The notes: generated by a model from the sequence alone, not told the origin. Numbered from the stretch's first letter, positions 7,342-16,434 are shown. The stretch: 64,000 nucleotides of DNA from SB15 sp964639245 (GCA_964639245.1 CAZXCU010000009.1:1-64000), one strand, 5' to 3'. Numbers and translations are program-made.

Positions 7342-7426
7342 AAAAATTCATGAAATATTTACCCCGTTCCCATGCCTAAAACGGTTTAATAGGGATATAG
7401 TTTGGTTAGGAACAGGATTGTGTGTT

Positions 7427-7828
7427 ATGCCATATGAAATTGGGTGGATTGTACCGGGTCAAGTGATGGAAAGCCGATTCTGGGGGGAAGTAAGCCGCGC
7501 TGACCTCGCACAATTTAGCGGCTATATGCAGCGCCACCTGCAAAAATCAGCGTTTCACCTGATTATTCATTCCGCCAGCGTCACCAAAATTAATCTGACC
7601 CCCAAAGATATTACCGATATGATGTTTTGCCTCTCCGACTACGCACATGGACATATTTGCATCGTCGAATCGACTGGTTTTACCCGCTTTATAGCCTCAG
7701 TTGTCATGCAGGGTTTAGGTATTGACGGGTGCTTTTTTAAGAACAGCGAAAGTGCGTTGTTATTTTTACGCGAACATGACTCCACGATTACATGGGAACA
7801 CAGCAATTTCGCCCTCTCAAGTTATTAA
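7427..7828 (+). CDS. Small alpha/beta-domain protein, family member 2
   Basis: A 133-aa soluble protein starting MPYEIGWIVPGQVME; the ATG at 7427 is chosen over an in-frame TTG three codons upstream. It aligns end to end with the product of the preceding gene: W-x-x-P near the start, FWGEVSRADLAQF helix, FHLIIHSASV strand, HGHICIVES strand and a final helix with LFLREH. The two are tandem paralogs in the same orientation, 85 bp apart, and may be cotranscribed, although the gap is large enough for a second promoter. Function is unknown; see the 9024 gene for a fused version with HNH-like and FHA domains. Confidence 0.6.
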   Translation: MPYEIGWIVPGQVMESRFWGEVSRADLAQFSGYMQRHLQKSAFHLIIHSASVTKINLTPKDITDMMFCLSDYAHGHICIVESTGFTRFIASVVMQGLGIDGCFFKNSESALLFLREHDSTITWEHSNFALSSY

Positions 7829-7977
7829 GTGCTACATCCTACAAGTAAATGCAGATGAAATCCTGTAGGGGCGGGGACAAAGCGCGTTAGATGGAAGTAT
7901 GGGTGCTTATCAAAAAGTCCGCCGCGCCGATTCCCGCCCTCTGAAAGCATTTACCGGATAAAGCACTAAATATAGAC

Positions 7978-7998
7978 GGGCAGGCATGTCACCTGCCC
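7978..7998 (-). terminator. Terminator-like hairpin after the scaffold gene
   Basis: GGGCAGG (7978-7984) pairs with CCTGCCC (7992-7998) around a 7-nt loop, 14 bases beyond the scaffold gene's stop codon. There is no long T run, so termination strength is uncertain. The gap 7829-8011 shows nothing else I can name. Confidence 0.45.
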
Positions 7999-8011
7999 AA
8001 TGCTCGTCCTT

Positions 8012-8530
8012 TTACCACCCCATCCGAAACCGCCGTTTAATGGACTCGACTTCTTCCGCAGTGAAGGCTTTTTCTTCCCACACCCGCGAGTCACGCCCGT
8101 AATCGCTTTCCAGACGTGGCACAGGGGGACGACGCAGCAGATAAGGCCGTGTTGCTACTAATTGTTCAACCGCCGCTTGCATCCCGACCACCTGCCCCTG
8201 TTCATCCAGCGTGACAGCGTTCATATCGAGCAACATGCGCGCATCGGAAGGCTGCAAAAAATCATAGGCGGCGCTGGCCTGCTGAAACGCCATCTCAATT
8301 TGCAGTTGCTGCTGGGTTTGCTGCGCTTCTGTCAAACGCTGCATCGCCTGCTGATTTTCCGATGTCAACTGTTCAAGCTGCGTTTTAAACAGCGAATTTT
8401 CTTCAACCACCCGTTTGAGCGTGTCGGGATCTTCCACGCCAATTTCGGTCAGCAGTTCTTGGATGGCGGTTTTTCGCGCCCGTTCGAGTCGTTCCGGCAG
8501 CCAATCGGGAAGGGTCATGTCTTCTGGCAT
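8012..8530 (-). CDS. Phage scaffold (GP20-like) protein
   Basis: A 172-aa acidic protein. The ATG at 8530 follows a GGAGAA site. After a Pro/Trp/Leu-rich start come 90 residues of charged coiled coil (about 20-95: ERARKTAIQELLTEIG through a Gln-rich stretch), then LQPSDARMLLDMNAVTLDEQGQVVG with the acidic helix-turn typical of phage scaffold proteins, and a C-terminal basic segment (about 140-172: RLESDYGR... and SIKRRFRMGW). The family organises the capsid shell during assembly. No head or tail gene adjoins it: upstream is a pyrophosphatase-like gene, downstream a hypothetical gene on the other strand. The shared phage-gene motif lies at 8585-8600. Confidence 0.68.
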   Translation of the reverse strand: MPEDMTLPDWLPERLERARKTAIQELLTEIGVEDPDTLKRVVEENSLFKTQLEQLTSENQQAMQRLTEAQQTQQQLQIEMAFQQASAAYDFLQPSDARMLLDMNAVTLDEQGQVVGMQAAVEQLVATRPYLLRRPPVPRLESDYGRDSRVWEEKAFTAEEVESIKRRFRMGW

Positions 8531-8557
8531 CGTCTTATTCTCCAACTTTTGGACTTT

Positions 8558-8600
8558 AGCCTAGCACCCGCCGTCCCTGAAAATCGTGCAAATCGCGCAT
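8558..8600 (-). promoter_or_regulatory. Phage-gene promoter motif, copy B (scaffold gene)
   Basis: On the minus strand ATGCGCGATTTGCACG (8600-8585) is followed after 21 bp by TAGGCT (8563-8558), 28 bp upstream of the scaffold ATG. Motif and box match copies A, C and D, with one base more in the spacer. Confidence 0.7.
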
Positions 8601-8603
8601 TTT

Positions 8604-8942
8604 TTACCCCTCCCGCCGCACCAGATGCGCCGCTTGCCTCCCGCCCGAATGAAAACGTACAATTTCAGCCATTTCATCCTCGCTGCACCCGACCAAAATT
8701 TTGATTTCGCTGTCCCGTTTGAGCAAATCCACCGTCACCACCACCCCGTTAATTTTCTTCTCGGCTTGGCTGCCCACCCAGACATCGATGCCAGACTGAT
8801 CGCCCGATAGTGTGTTGACCAGATAGCCGTAATCAAGCGGATAAATCACTTCCGGGTAGCGCGGATGAGCAGACCCTTTCGGACGGTCAATATGGAGCGG
8901 ATGTTCCGATAGCAAAAGGTCAAGTGTGTCCCAGAATTTCAT
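8604..8942 (-). CDS. Inorganic pyrophosphatase-like protein
   Basis: A 112-aa protein with the signature region of soluble inorganic-pyrophosphatase-like proteins: DRPKGSAHPRY (about 19-29), IYPLDYGYL (about 34-42) and GDQSGIDVWVG (about 47-57). The canonical acidic triad of classical family I enzymes is reduced, and the protein is shorter than the usual 170 aa, so it belongs to the small pyrophosphatase-like group; activity is uncertain. It starts at an ATG with AGGAA upstream. The scaffold-gene promoter motif lies immediately beyond its stop codon, so the two genes are probably transcribed independently. Confidence 0.7.
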   Translation of the reverse strand: MKFWDTLDLLLSEHPLHIDRPKGSAHPRYPEVIYPLDYGYLVNTLSGDQSGIDVWVGSQAEKKINGVVVTVDLLKRDSEIKILVGCSEDEMAEIVRFHSGGRQAAHLVRREG

Positions 8943-9023
8943 AAGTTCCTGCCTTGAGTGAAGTTGTCCTTAAAAAATATCTCACTACAATAGATAGACA
9001 CGCAACTATTATTAGAGGGTCAG

Positions 9024-10241
9024 TTGAACGTTACATGGCATCTCCCCCAGCGTATCATTTTATTAAAAAGTGCAGGTGAAGTGGATACCGCCGATAAAAT
9101 TGACCATGAACTGACGACCCTCTTGCAACAAGGCCAAGCGCCCGTTCACCTGCTCATTGAAGGCAAAGTCATCGAGCAACGCCCCAGTTTGATGGTTTTT
9201 CGGCGCTGGCAGTGGTCAAAACAACCCACACTCGGCAAGGTGATGCCATTCGGGGTGAAAGACAAGTCGCTTCAGGTGGTCATCAGCCTTGCTTCGCGGC
9301 TTTCGAGTGTGCAGGTGCAATTTTGCCGCACCCTTGATGAGTCATTGGCAGCGCTTAAAAAAGCCGAACCCAACTTGCCCATCACCCCCGGTCATACCAG
9401 CATTTTGATTGACCCATCCGCCTCGATTACCCGAGAAGTGGAGCAGGACTTGTTGTGGCGGGCGATTTACGCGCAGTTGGTCAAAGTGGCGGATGGACGC
9501 TGCGAATTTTGCCGTACTCCCCTGCCCTATGCGCTGGAACTTATCCCCACCGAGATTGTCCCGACGATACACGAACGCATCATCTTTGAAAATTTGTGTT
9601 TAACCTGTGCCTACTGCCATAAGCTGCGGGTGCATCAAGAAATGGCAATTGACCCGCTTTCCACCGTCCAAGTGCCGTTGTTTAACCCCCGCCGCGAAAA
9701 TTGGCATGAACATTTTGTCTGGACATCCGACTTTCAGCAGATGGCCGGACTCACGGCCATTGGGCGGGCAACGATTTTGCACATGCGCCTACACTCTAAA
9801 TATTACGTGAATTTGCGGCAGGTCGGGCTAACCGAAGGCTGGCATCCCCCGCGCATTTTGACCACCGCCCAACTCAAGCAATATTATTTCCCCAACGGGG
9901 CTAAAATCCGCCTAGAAATTCATAATCCGGTCACGGGCGAAAAAGAGGATATTTTAATGCTGCCTTCGCGCCCCCTATTGTTGGGACGGCATGGCGCAAC
10001 ATCGCCGCAGCGCCCCGATATTGACCTTGAACCGTATGGCGGGTATCGCTTGGGGGTCAGTCGGATTCATGCACGGTTGAATCCGCCCAACAACAACCTG
10101 ATTTCGATTTCGGATATGGGCAGCAGCAATGGCACTTTTGTCAACAATGAACGGGTCAGTGTGCATGAATCGCGCCGTTTGAGCCATGCCGATGAGATTC
10201 GCTTGGGTAAACTGGTGATGCTGGTGTATTTTGTGCAGTAA
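9024..10241 (+). CDS. Fusion protein: small alpha/beta domain, degenerate HNH domain, FHA domain
   Basis: A 405-aa three-part protein. Residues 1-120 match the small-domain family of the 6928 and 7427 products. Residues 140-260 align with the HNH endonuclease encoded at 29906: zinc cysteine pairs CEFC (160-163) and CAYC (195-198) and the segment VPLFNPRRENWHEHF are kept, but the catalytic Asp-His pair of the HNH protein falls on Thr-Glu (176-177), so cleavage is unlikely. Residues 315-405 form an FHA phosphothreonine-binding domain with GR (321), SRIHARL (346-352) and SSNGT (367-371). The start is a TTG with GAGGG upstream. I infer a phospho-signal-responsive nucleic-acid-binding or adaptor protein. 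Confidence 0.78.
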   Translation: MNVTWHLPQRIILLKSAGEVDTADKIDHELTTLLQQGQAPVHLLIEGKVIEQRPSLMVFRRWQWSKQPTLGKVMPFGVKDKSLQVVISLASRLSSVQVQFCRTLDESLAALKKAEPNLPITPGHTSILIDPSASITREVEQDLLWRAIYAQLVKVADGRCEFCRTPLPYALELIPTEIVPTIHERIIFENLCLTCAYCHKLRVHQEMAIDPLSTVQVPLFNPRRENWHEHFVWTSDFQQMAGLTAIGRATILHMRLHSKYYVNLRQVGLTEGWHPPRILTTAQLKQYYFPNGAKIRLEIHNPVTGEKEDILMLPSRPLLLGRHGATSPQRPDIDLEPYGGYRLGVSRIHARLNPPNNNLISISDMGSSNGTFVNNERVSVHESRRLSHADEIRLGKLVMLVYFVQ

Positions 10242-10295
10242 CCTTTCCATTTGCGTTACAATCTCAGCGTATTTTTCTAAGAAAGTTCCAGAGAA

Positions 10296-11258
10296 ATGCC
10301 ACTTTTCGATTTTTCACTCGACACGCTGCAAAGCTACCGCCCCGAACGTCACGAACCCGCCGATTTTGAGGCCTTCTGGCAACATTCCCTAGCCGAAACC
10401 CGCCAATTCCCCCTGAATCCGCAATTTGAGGCGGTGGATATGGGCTTAAAAACGGTGGATATTTTTGATGTAACGTTTGCGGGGTATGGCGGGCAACCGA
10501 TTAAAGGGTGGTTGTTGCTGCCACATCATCGCACTGCCCCGCTGCCCTGTGTGGTGGAATTTATTGGCTATGGTGGGGGACGCGGTTTCCCGTTGGATTG
10601 GCTGGTGTGGAGCAGCGCCGGATATGCCCATTTCATCATGGACACACGCGGACAGGGCAGCGCATGGCGAAAAGGGGACACCCCCGATTCCGACTCGTCC
10701 AATCCGCAATATCCCGGTTTTATGACTCGCGGGATTCTTGACCCGCAGACCTATTATTATCGCCGCGTGTTCATGGATGCGGTGCGGGCGGTGGAAACAG
10801 CACGGAGTCACCCTGCCGTCAATAGCAGCAAAATTATTCTGACAGGGGGCAGTCAGGGGGGCGGAATTGCGCTTGCCACTGCCGCGCTTGTTCCCGATAT
10901 TGCTGCGGTGATGCCAAATGTTCCCTTTTTATGCCACTATCGCCGCGCCACCGAAATCACCGACAAACTGCCCTATGAGGAAATTGCCCATTTTTGCAAA
11001 ATTCATCGAGATAAAGTTGAGCAGGTTTTTGCAACGCTGGCCTATTTTGACGGGGTGAATTTTGCGCCACGCATTACCGCCCCGGCCTTATTTTCGGTGG
11101 CTTTGATGGATACGATTTGCCCGCCCTCCACCGTTTATGCGGCCTATAACCATCTGACAAGCCCGGTCAAGGACATCAAAATCTGGCCGTATAACAATCA
11201 CGAAGGCGGCGAAACCTACCAGACACTCGCGCAAATCCAGTTTGCCGCCAACCTATAG
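10296..11258 (+). CDS. Acetyl xylan esterase / cephalosporin-C deacetylase family hydrolase
   Basis: A 320-aa alpha/beta hydrolase matching the AXE1 family in length and motifs: N-terminal FDFSLDTLQSYRP, RGQGSAW (about 118-124), nucleophile elbow GGSQGGG with Ser186, and the remaining triad residues Asp272 (MDTICPP) and His302 (NNHEGG). It removes acetyl groups from sugars or small esters in the cytoplasm; there is no signal peptide. It follows the FHA fusion gene by 54 bp in the same direction and may share its transcript. A GC-rich hairpin at 11269-11288 ends the unit. Confidence 0.9.
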   Translation: MPLFDFSLDTLQSYRPERHEPADFEAFWQHSLAETRQFPLNPQFEAVDMGLKTVDIFDVTFAGYGGQPIKGWLLLPHHRTAPLPCVVEFIGYGGGRGFPLDWLVWSSAGYAHFIMDTRGQGSAWRKGDTPDSDSSNPQYPGFMTRGILDPQTYYYRRVFMDAVRAVETARSHPAVNSSKIILTGGSQGGGIALATAALVPDIAAVMPNVPFLCHYRRATEITDKLPYEEIAHFCKIHRDKVEQVFATLAYFDGVNFAPRITAPALFSVALMDTICPPSTVYAAYNHLTSPVKDIKIWPYNNHEGGETYQTLAQIQFAANL

Positions 11259-11268
11259 AAGCATAAGA

Positions 11269-11288
11269 GGGCGGGGCAAATCCCGCCC
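11269..11288. terminator. Bidirectional terminator-like hairpin
   Basis: GGGCGGG (11269-11275) pairs with CCCGCCC (11282-11288) over loop GCAAAT, between two convergent genes ending at 11258 and 11296. There is no T run, so it is a plausible shared terminator only. Confidence 0.5.
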
Positions 11289-11295
11289 ATATCGT

Positions 11296-12726
11296 TCACT
11301 CCTCTATTTCAAGCGTATAGGTTAGCTCGTACACAAAAGAGCTATCATGCGAGGTGCCGGAGAAAACAACTTCGGTTTGTGGTTCAAGGCTGGGAATTTC
11401 ACTGGCGGCCAGTTCAAATTCGATCTCCTCAAACCCCAAGTCATAATTTATCCCGAACGGGGCATCACTTTCATACAAATAGATAATCACGCTGACTTGT
11501 TCCCCACAGGTGACAGAGCGCGAAACCGCATTAAAATTGGTAAAACGACTCTGGGCAAAAGCGTCAACGCTCCCTTGTTCGGCAAAACTATCATTCGTCC
11601 CGAAATCATAATTGCCCGCCGAGTCAATCACCGCGATTCCATAGATAAAGTAAACTTCGTCTCCCCCAATGATATTGACAATTGTGTCGGCTTCTTCGGG
11701 GTCACGCACAAACACTTCATCAATCGTCAGGGTCAGTTCCACACTGCCACCATTGGCACAAATCGCATTGCTCGAAGTCGTGGTGTTGGTATTCAGGGCT
11801 GCCCCCGCCGCAGGTTCTTCTGGTTCAATTTCAATGAACGTGGTCGCCGCACCGTTGATGGTCGCAGAGAAAATACCGTCCAGCGCAAGCACATCGGCAA
11901 ACACGACATCCCCACCCCGCCCTTTTACCGTGATACTACTGCCGTCAAATTCATAGAAAACGGCAACAGTTTCATCCGCTGCGCTGATGATGACCACATT
12001 GTTACAACGAAAATCGTAGGTAAGCGTGTCATCAACAACCATCTGCCATCGGGCATTGAGAATAATATCTAGGGGATTTTCGCCACATTCGGCAGTTTCA
12101 AAGGGAACAAGTGAAAGCGGTGCGTCTTGCCCATTACGCAATTCAACAGAGCCTGTTCCAGCCGGGGCTAGCTCATAGGTACTTTCGCCAATCTCAAGCA
12201 GCAAGCTGTTTCCACTGATAGTGTAATCGCTGTACTCCAATACATTTGGGCCAATCAGCAAAAATTTGCCATCGCAATCCACATCAATGACCATTTCACC
12301 TGTACTAATTTCTATCCCCCATTGATAGGAAGTTAGCACATCCAGCGGGGCTGTTTTACACGGGTCAGTCACGGTGGAATCGGGGGATGTCTCCGCCGGA
12401 ATACAAGCGGTGAGCAGCGATTGAGCGCCCGTCAATAAAGCCGTGATGCTGTTGGCTTCTGTTGTCACCGCCGCCTGTTCCAAGAGAGAACTAATTTGCG
12501 GCGCAGACGGGCATGAAGCTGACTCTAAACAGGGGGCAAGCAACGCATTTGCCGCAGAAATGAGGGCTTGGGCGGTGGTGACATCGCCACTTTCAAGTGG
12601 TGCGACAGTCTGGTCAAGCAGGGTATTAACTTGGCTAAAGACTTCCGCACAATCTGATTCTTGTGCCGAAGCCAGATAAACGGGACACAGCAGTGTCAAC
12701 ACCACAAGCAAGGCTACTCTTCTCAT
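11296..12726 (-). CDS. Large secreted beta-rich protein
   Basis: A 476-aa protein with a clear signal peptide (residues 1-21, ending ASAQ) and no other membrane segment. A helical N-terminal part with two similar stretches (QVNTLLDQTVAPL and QISSLLEQAAVTT, each followed by ALISAANALLAPC- or ALLTGAQSLLTAC-type sequence) is followed by two or three related beta domains that begin near LDVLTSYQWGIE and LDIILNARWQMV, each with paired cysteines. The C-terminal 170 residues are acidic and beta-rich. I do not recognise the family. It is probably an exported surface protein. It belongs to a minus-strand series with the stalk protein and the sensor kinase upstream, though separated by about 100 bp. 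Confidence 0.6.
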   Translation of the reverse strand: MRRVALLVVLTLLCPVYLASAQESDCAEVFSQVNTLLDQTVAPLESGDVTTAQALISAANALLAPCLESASCPSAPQISSLLEQAAVTTEANSITALLTGAQSLLTACIPAETSPDSTVTDPCKTAPLDVLTSYQWGIEISTGEMVIDVDCDGKFLLIGPNVLEYSDYTISGNSLLLEIGESTYELAPAGTGSVELRNGQDAPLSLVPFETAECGENPLDIILNARWQMVVDDTLTYDFRCNNVVIISAADETVAVFYEFDGSSITVKGRGGDVVFADVLALDGIFSATINGAATTFIEIEPEEPAAGAALNTNTTTSSNAICANGGSVELTLTIDEVFVRDPEEADTIVNIIGGDEVYFIYGIAVIDSAGNYDFGTNDSFAEQGSVDAFAQSRFTNFNAVSRSVTCGEQVSVIIYLYESDAPFGINYDLGFEEIEFELAASEIPSLEPQTEVVFSGTSHDSSFVYELTYTLEIEE

Positions 12727-12827
12727 GTTGAATCCTTTTGGTTGGGAACGTTAGAGAGATAGTACCGAATTTTTGCTGTATCCCAAAGCAGGTTGGGACT
12801 ATTTTGCTATTTTGCGCGATATTAAAC

Positions 12828-14357
12828 TTAGGGAATAACCTGAAGCGCGTCGATTTCGGCTTCTTCGCCTGTACCACCGGGCAGGGAAAAAATCTGGATA
12901 AAATTATACGTGCCGGGCGGGACAAGCGCATCAATATCAATCGTAATACCGGTCTGGAGAGGGCTGCCCACCAAAGGCGCACCCGCCACAATCCCAAAAT
13001 TATCCGCTTCCCCTGACCCGGCATAGGTGGGAATCAAGTTGGTGTTGGCATCGTCAATCCCATCGCCCCAATAGTAAACTTGCAGCCATGTGATTCCGTC
13101 GGTACTCACGTAAAAAATCACCCAATCAATATAAATGCTACCGCCATTGTAACGTTCGTAATAAATAATTTCTGCGTCACCCGTATTGCCGTCCGCGATA
13201 ATCGGATTGGCGCTGATATTCAGCACCAGCGCAACATTATCGGCAATGGTGCAAATATCGCCGTCAGGATTGCCATATTCAAGGTTAGCGGGGGTACATG
13301 CCCCACTAATACACGCAGTCGCATTGCCATTTTCAGTATCTTGCAGCGTTACCCCAACAAAAATTTGCAGCGTGTTTAAACCTGCTTCGGCGGTGGTGGT
13401 GAAGGTAAATTCGCCATTGGCAGGCACAAGCCCCGAACCGGATTGTGTGCCACTCGTTAATGCCCATGTAAAATTGACCGCCACCCCATTCGGATTTTGC
13501 ACCCGCCACACCCGCAAATTGACCGCATCCGGCGTACACAGCGGATTCAACACCAGCGCGAGTAACGGAATCGGGGTGTTCGTCGCAGTCGCAGTAGGTG
13601 TATTGGTGGGCGGAATCGGGGTATCTGTCGCGGTGGGTGGCACGGGAGTCGGCGTGTCTGGAATGGGTGTCGGCGGTACAGGAGTCGGGGTTGCCGGTAC
13701 AGGGGTTGGCGTAGGCGGCACAGGCGTATTCGTTGGAAGACTGGTATTCGTCGGGACGGTAGTATTGGTCGGGACGGTAGTATTGGTCGGTACCGATGTA
13801 TTGGTCGGGAGAGTCGTATTGGTGGGAACACTGGTATTCGTCGGGACAGCCGTGTTGGATGGTTTTTGGGTGTTGGTCGGAATGCTGGTAAAAGTCAAAC
13901 TCGGCAGCGCGGTATTGGTCGGTTTTTGGGTATTGGTGGGAATCGAAGTAAAGGTCACACTGGGGACAGCCGTGGCGCTGGGGCGCTGGGTATTGGTTGG
14001 AATCTGGGTGGGAATGGTGGTTGCGCTGGGGAGCGCGGTACGGGTAACCGGCTGCGGTGTCTGGGTGGGCAAGGGGCGAGGGGTGTCGGACACCACCAGC
14101 GCCACTTCAATCGGTTCGCCCGCGTTTTCCTGAGCAATATAGGTTTCTAAATCGGGATTCACCGGTTGAAATTCTAAAAAAGGCCATGAACGGTAATCGG
14201 CAGTCGCATAAGGGGAAATGTTGCGGTCTAGCCGAAAGGGACGCGAAAGCAGATAGCCTGCCTGCGCCGCACATACAATACATCCACACATCACGGGCAG
14301 CAGGACAAAAAGAAAAATAGGTCGCCTTTTGCGCTTTTCTTCCTGTTCGTCCACCAA
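12828..14357 (-). CDS. Membrane-anchored protein with Thr/Asn/Pro-rich stalk
   Basis: A 509-aa protein. A basic N-terminus (EEKRKRRP) precedes one membrane helix (about 14-36), then a luminal segment, a stalk of about 130 residues made of PTNTxx and PTPTPVP repeats (roughly 105-265), and a C-terminal beta domain of about 240 residues with cysteine pairs. Such stalks are common on exported Chloroflexota proteins and probably lift a sensory or binding domain off the membrane. The start is TTG or GTG at 14357/14354, 1-4 bases after the stop of the sensor kinase gene, so it is likely coupled to it and could act with it. Function is not known. Confidence 0.65.
   Translation of the reverse strand: MVDEQEEKRKRRPIFLFVLLPVMCGCIVCAAQAGYLLSRPFRLDRNISPYATADYRSWPFLEFQPVNPDLETYIAQENAGEPIEVALVVSDTPRPLPTQTPQPVTRTALPSATTIPTQIPTNTQRPSATAVPSVTFTSIPTNTQKPTNTALPSLTFTSIPTNTQKPSNTAVPTNTSVPTNTTLPTNTSVPTNTTVPTNTTVPTNTSLPTNTPVPPTPTPVPATPTPVPPTPIPDTPTPVPPTATDTPIPPTNTPTATATNTPIPLLALVLNPLCTPDAVNLRVWRVQNPNGVAVNFTWALTSGTQSGSGLVPANGEFTFTTTAEAGLNTLQIFVGVTLQDTENGNATACISGACTPANLEYGNPDGDICTIADNVALVLNISANPIIADGNTGDAEIIYYERYNGGSIYIDWVIFYVSTDGITWLQVYYWGDGIDDANTNLIPTYAGSGEADNFGIVAGAPLVGSPLQTGITIDIDALVPPGTYNFIQIFSLPGGTGEEAEIDALQVIP
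13741..13855. repeat. 18-bp coding tandem repeats of the stalk
   Basis: Six imperfect 18-bp units (on the plus strand beginning GTATTGGTCGGGACGGTA, twice exact in a row) encode the Pro-Thr-Asn-Thr stalk on the minus strand. Such arrays are prone to length change by slippage. A long valine/glycine-rich open frame on the opposite strand is a by-product of this repeat. Confidence 0.75.
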
Positions 14358-14358
14358 A

Positions 14359-16434
14359 TTATTTTATCTCTATTGGCAACTGAATTGTCACCGTGGTTCC
14401 AACATTCACCTGACTTTGTAAGTCTATTGTACCCTGATGTGCTTCGACAATGCGCTTAGAAAAATATAACCCAAGCCCCATCCCGCGTGCGTCGGTGTCC
14501 CCCGCGTCCGCCGATTCGCCGCGATACATCCGTTCAAAGACCTTATCAATTTCATGGGCAGCGATGCCCACACCCGTATCACGGATACTTAAGCACACCA
14601 CATTCGGAGGCACACGGCTCAAGGTTACATCAATTCTACCACCGGGTAAGGTATAACTGTACGCATTTCTTAAAATATGGTCTAACACTTGCCCCAAGCG
14701 GATCCAATCGCCCCGTATTTCTACCGCACCGGTGGAATTCGCATAATGCAGGGTAAGGGTGCGTTTTTCATAAAGCGGCTGCCACTGGGCAACTTGCTGC
14801 TGAACAATGTCCTCAAAATTGACTGTTTCAAGCTCTAGTTTCCATTGGTCAGACAGCATGGCGGTTACATCAATCACCTGATTGATTAAGCGTTCTAAAA
14901 TCGTCAGGTTATCCACCGAATTATTCAGGTAGGTTTGGCTGGTTTCGGGCAGCACCGCGCCACTGAGCATGATGCCCAATTCCAGATACCCGCGTGCGGC
15001 GGTCAGCGGGGTACGCAGTTCATGCGAAAGCTGTTTCATCATCTCGTCTTTGAGTTGTTCGGCCTGTACCAGCGCGGTAATATCACGCAGCACCATCACA
15101 TACCCCAGCAGCGTATTGTCGTCCATGCGTACCGGCGTAGAGAGGGCGCTAAAATACTGGTTATTCAGGGCAAGGGTGCGGGGTTCGGTCAATTGGGCAG
15201 GATTTTTTACCAATTCGGGAGGCAACTGAGGGCTGACCTGTTCCGCCGCCGGATTGCGTAACAGCACATTCCCCTCAAAATCCTGCACCATCACCGGGTC
15301 ACTAATGCTGGTCAGCACACCGATAATTTCGCGGTTACGCTGCACCAATTGGTCGGTCATGTGGTCAAACGATACGCCCAGTTCACCGAGTTCATCGCGT
15401 GCCTGCAAGCGCACCCTCCGCGATAAATCGCCTTCGCGGATAGCGCGGGTGGTGTCCACCAGACGGTAAACCGGACGGACAATCGAACGGGCGGTTGCCA
15501 GCCCAATCACCGCAATGAGTCCAAACAACACCGCAAATAACAGTGCGATATAATTGCGGCTGGTGCTGATGCGGTCAACAATGAAGCCACTCGACAGCGA
15601 CACCCCGATAAGGCCAATCGATTGGCTGCGAATTTGTAACGGCGCGTAGAGCGTCTGGTAGCCCACCCCCTGAATATCCTTGTTGCGAATCGGGCTGCCA
15701 TCTTGGGCTTCGGTCATCAAAAAGGGCATATCTTGAGCTTCAACTTCCAGCGCCGCAGAATCGACTCCGCGAAAGGTGCTACCGAGTACGCTGCCATCTT
15801 CCCTATATAAGGTCACCGCCGACAGGGATTGTTCCCCCACCCGTTCCGCCAGATGATCGGCGGTTAAACCGATGCTAATCCCCCCCACCAATGCTTTCTC
15901 AGCATTAATGACCGGGGCATTGAGATACAACAGAACTTGCGAGTCCGTTTCGATAATATCGACAAATTTATCGCCCAGCACGTCGGTTTCTTCGTCCGTG
16001 ATGCGCCGTACCCCTTCCCGCTCGGACAACTCCGGCGGGTTAGCACGGCGAAATTCGACCCCATCCGGCAGTTCAATCCGCTGTAATTGATACAGTGCCT
16101 GCCCCTTGTGGTCAAACACAATCACATCATCGACCTGCTCATTCACCGCAATCGGACGCAGCAATTGTTCAATTTCTGCCACATCCCCCGCCACAATCGC
16201 GTCGGCAATCCCCTGTGTGAAGGCCATCGAACGCAGCGTGGCAAGCTGCTGCCGTTCGACATCCGTCACCGTATTGGTGGCAGCTTGGGCGCTGTCTAAC
16301 AATTGATTGTTAAAACGTTCCTGTACACTACCCGCCACCAGTTGAGTCACAATAAACACGCCGATTGCGGAGGTAATCGCAATCGCAATTAAATAGGGCA
16401 GCGTGATACGGGTACGGATGCTCGGATAGAACAT
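14359..16434 (-). CDS. Membrane sensor histidine kinase (dCache-like, HAMP, PAS)
   Basis: A 691-aa kinase: membrane helices at about 12-34 and 294-316 enclose an extracytoplasmic sensor of about 260 residues, followed by HAMP (about 317-368), PAS (about 370-455), the phospho-acceptor motif SHELRTP with His471, N box at Asn590, DTGVGI (619-624) and GMGLGL (651-656). It autophosphorylates His471 in response to an external signal. An ATG with AAGGA upstream starts it. A single-domain receiver gene is divergently placed 104 bp away at 16539 and is the obvious partner. The stalk protein gene follows directly and may contribute to sensing. Confidence 0.92.
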   Translation of the reverse strand: MFYPSIRTRITLPYLIAIAITSAIGVFIVTQLVAGSVQERFNNQLLDSAQAATNTVTDVERQQLATLRSMAFTQGIADAIVAGDVAEIEQLLRPIAVNEQVDDVIVFDHKGQALYQLQRIELPDGVEFRRANPPELSEREGVRRITDEETDVLGDKFVDIIETDSQVLLYLNAPVINAEKALVGGISIGLTADHLAERVGEQSLSAVTLYREDGSVLGSTFRGVDSAALEVEAQDMPFLMTEAQDGSPIRNKDIQGVGYQTLYAPLQIRSQSIGLIGVSLSSGFIVDRISTSRNYIALLFAVLFGLIAVIGLATARSIVRPVYRLVDTTRAIREGDLSRRVRLQARDELGELGVSFDHMTDQLVQRNREIIGVLTSISDPVMVQDFEGNVLLRNPAAEQVSPQLPPELVKNPAQLTEPRTLALNNQYFSALSTPVRMDDNTLLGYVMVLRDITALVQAEQLKDEMMKQLSHELRTPLTAARGYLELGIMLSGAVLPETSQTYLNNSVDNLTILERLINQVIDVTAMLSDQWKLELETVNFEDIVQQQVAQWQPLYEKRTLTLHYANSTGAVEIRGDWIRLGQVLDHILRNAYSYTLPGGRIDVTLSRVPPNVVCLSIRDTGVGIAAHEIDKVFERMYRGESADAGDTDARGMGLGLYFSKRIVEAHQGTIDLQSQVNVGTTVTIQLPIEIK

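Noticed and set aside
6291..8530. A compact prophage at 6-9 kb
   Set aside because: Only two structural genes are present, separated by two unrelated genes on the opposite strand, and the remaining phage genes lie 37-50 kb away; there is no integrase or att pair.
11347..12072. 241-aa plus-strand frame
   Set aside because: Antisense to the secreted protein with signal peptide; composition unlike neighbours.
13186..14133. 315-aa Val/Gly-rich plus-strand frame
   Set aside because: It is the antisense of the Pro/Thr/Asn stalk repeat; no start signal.
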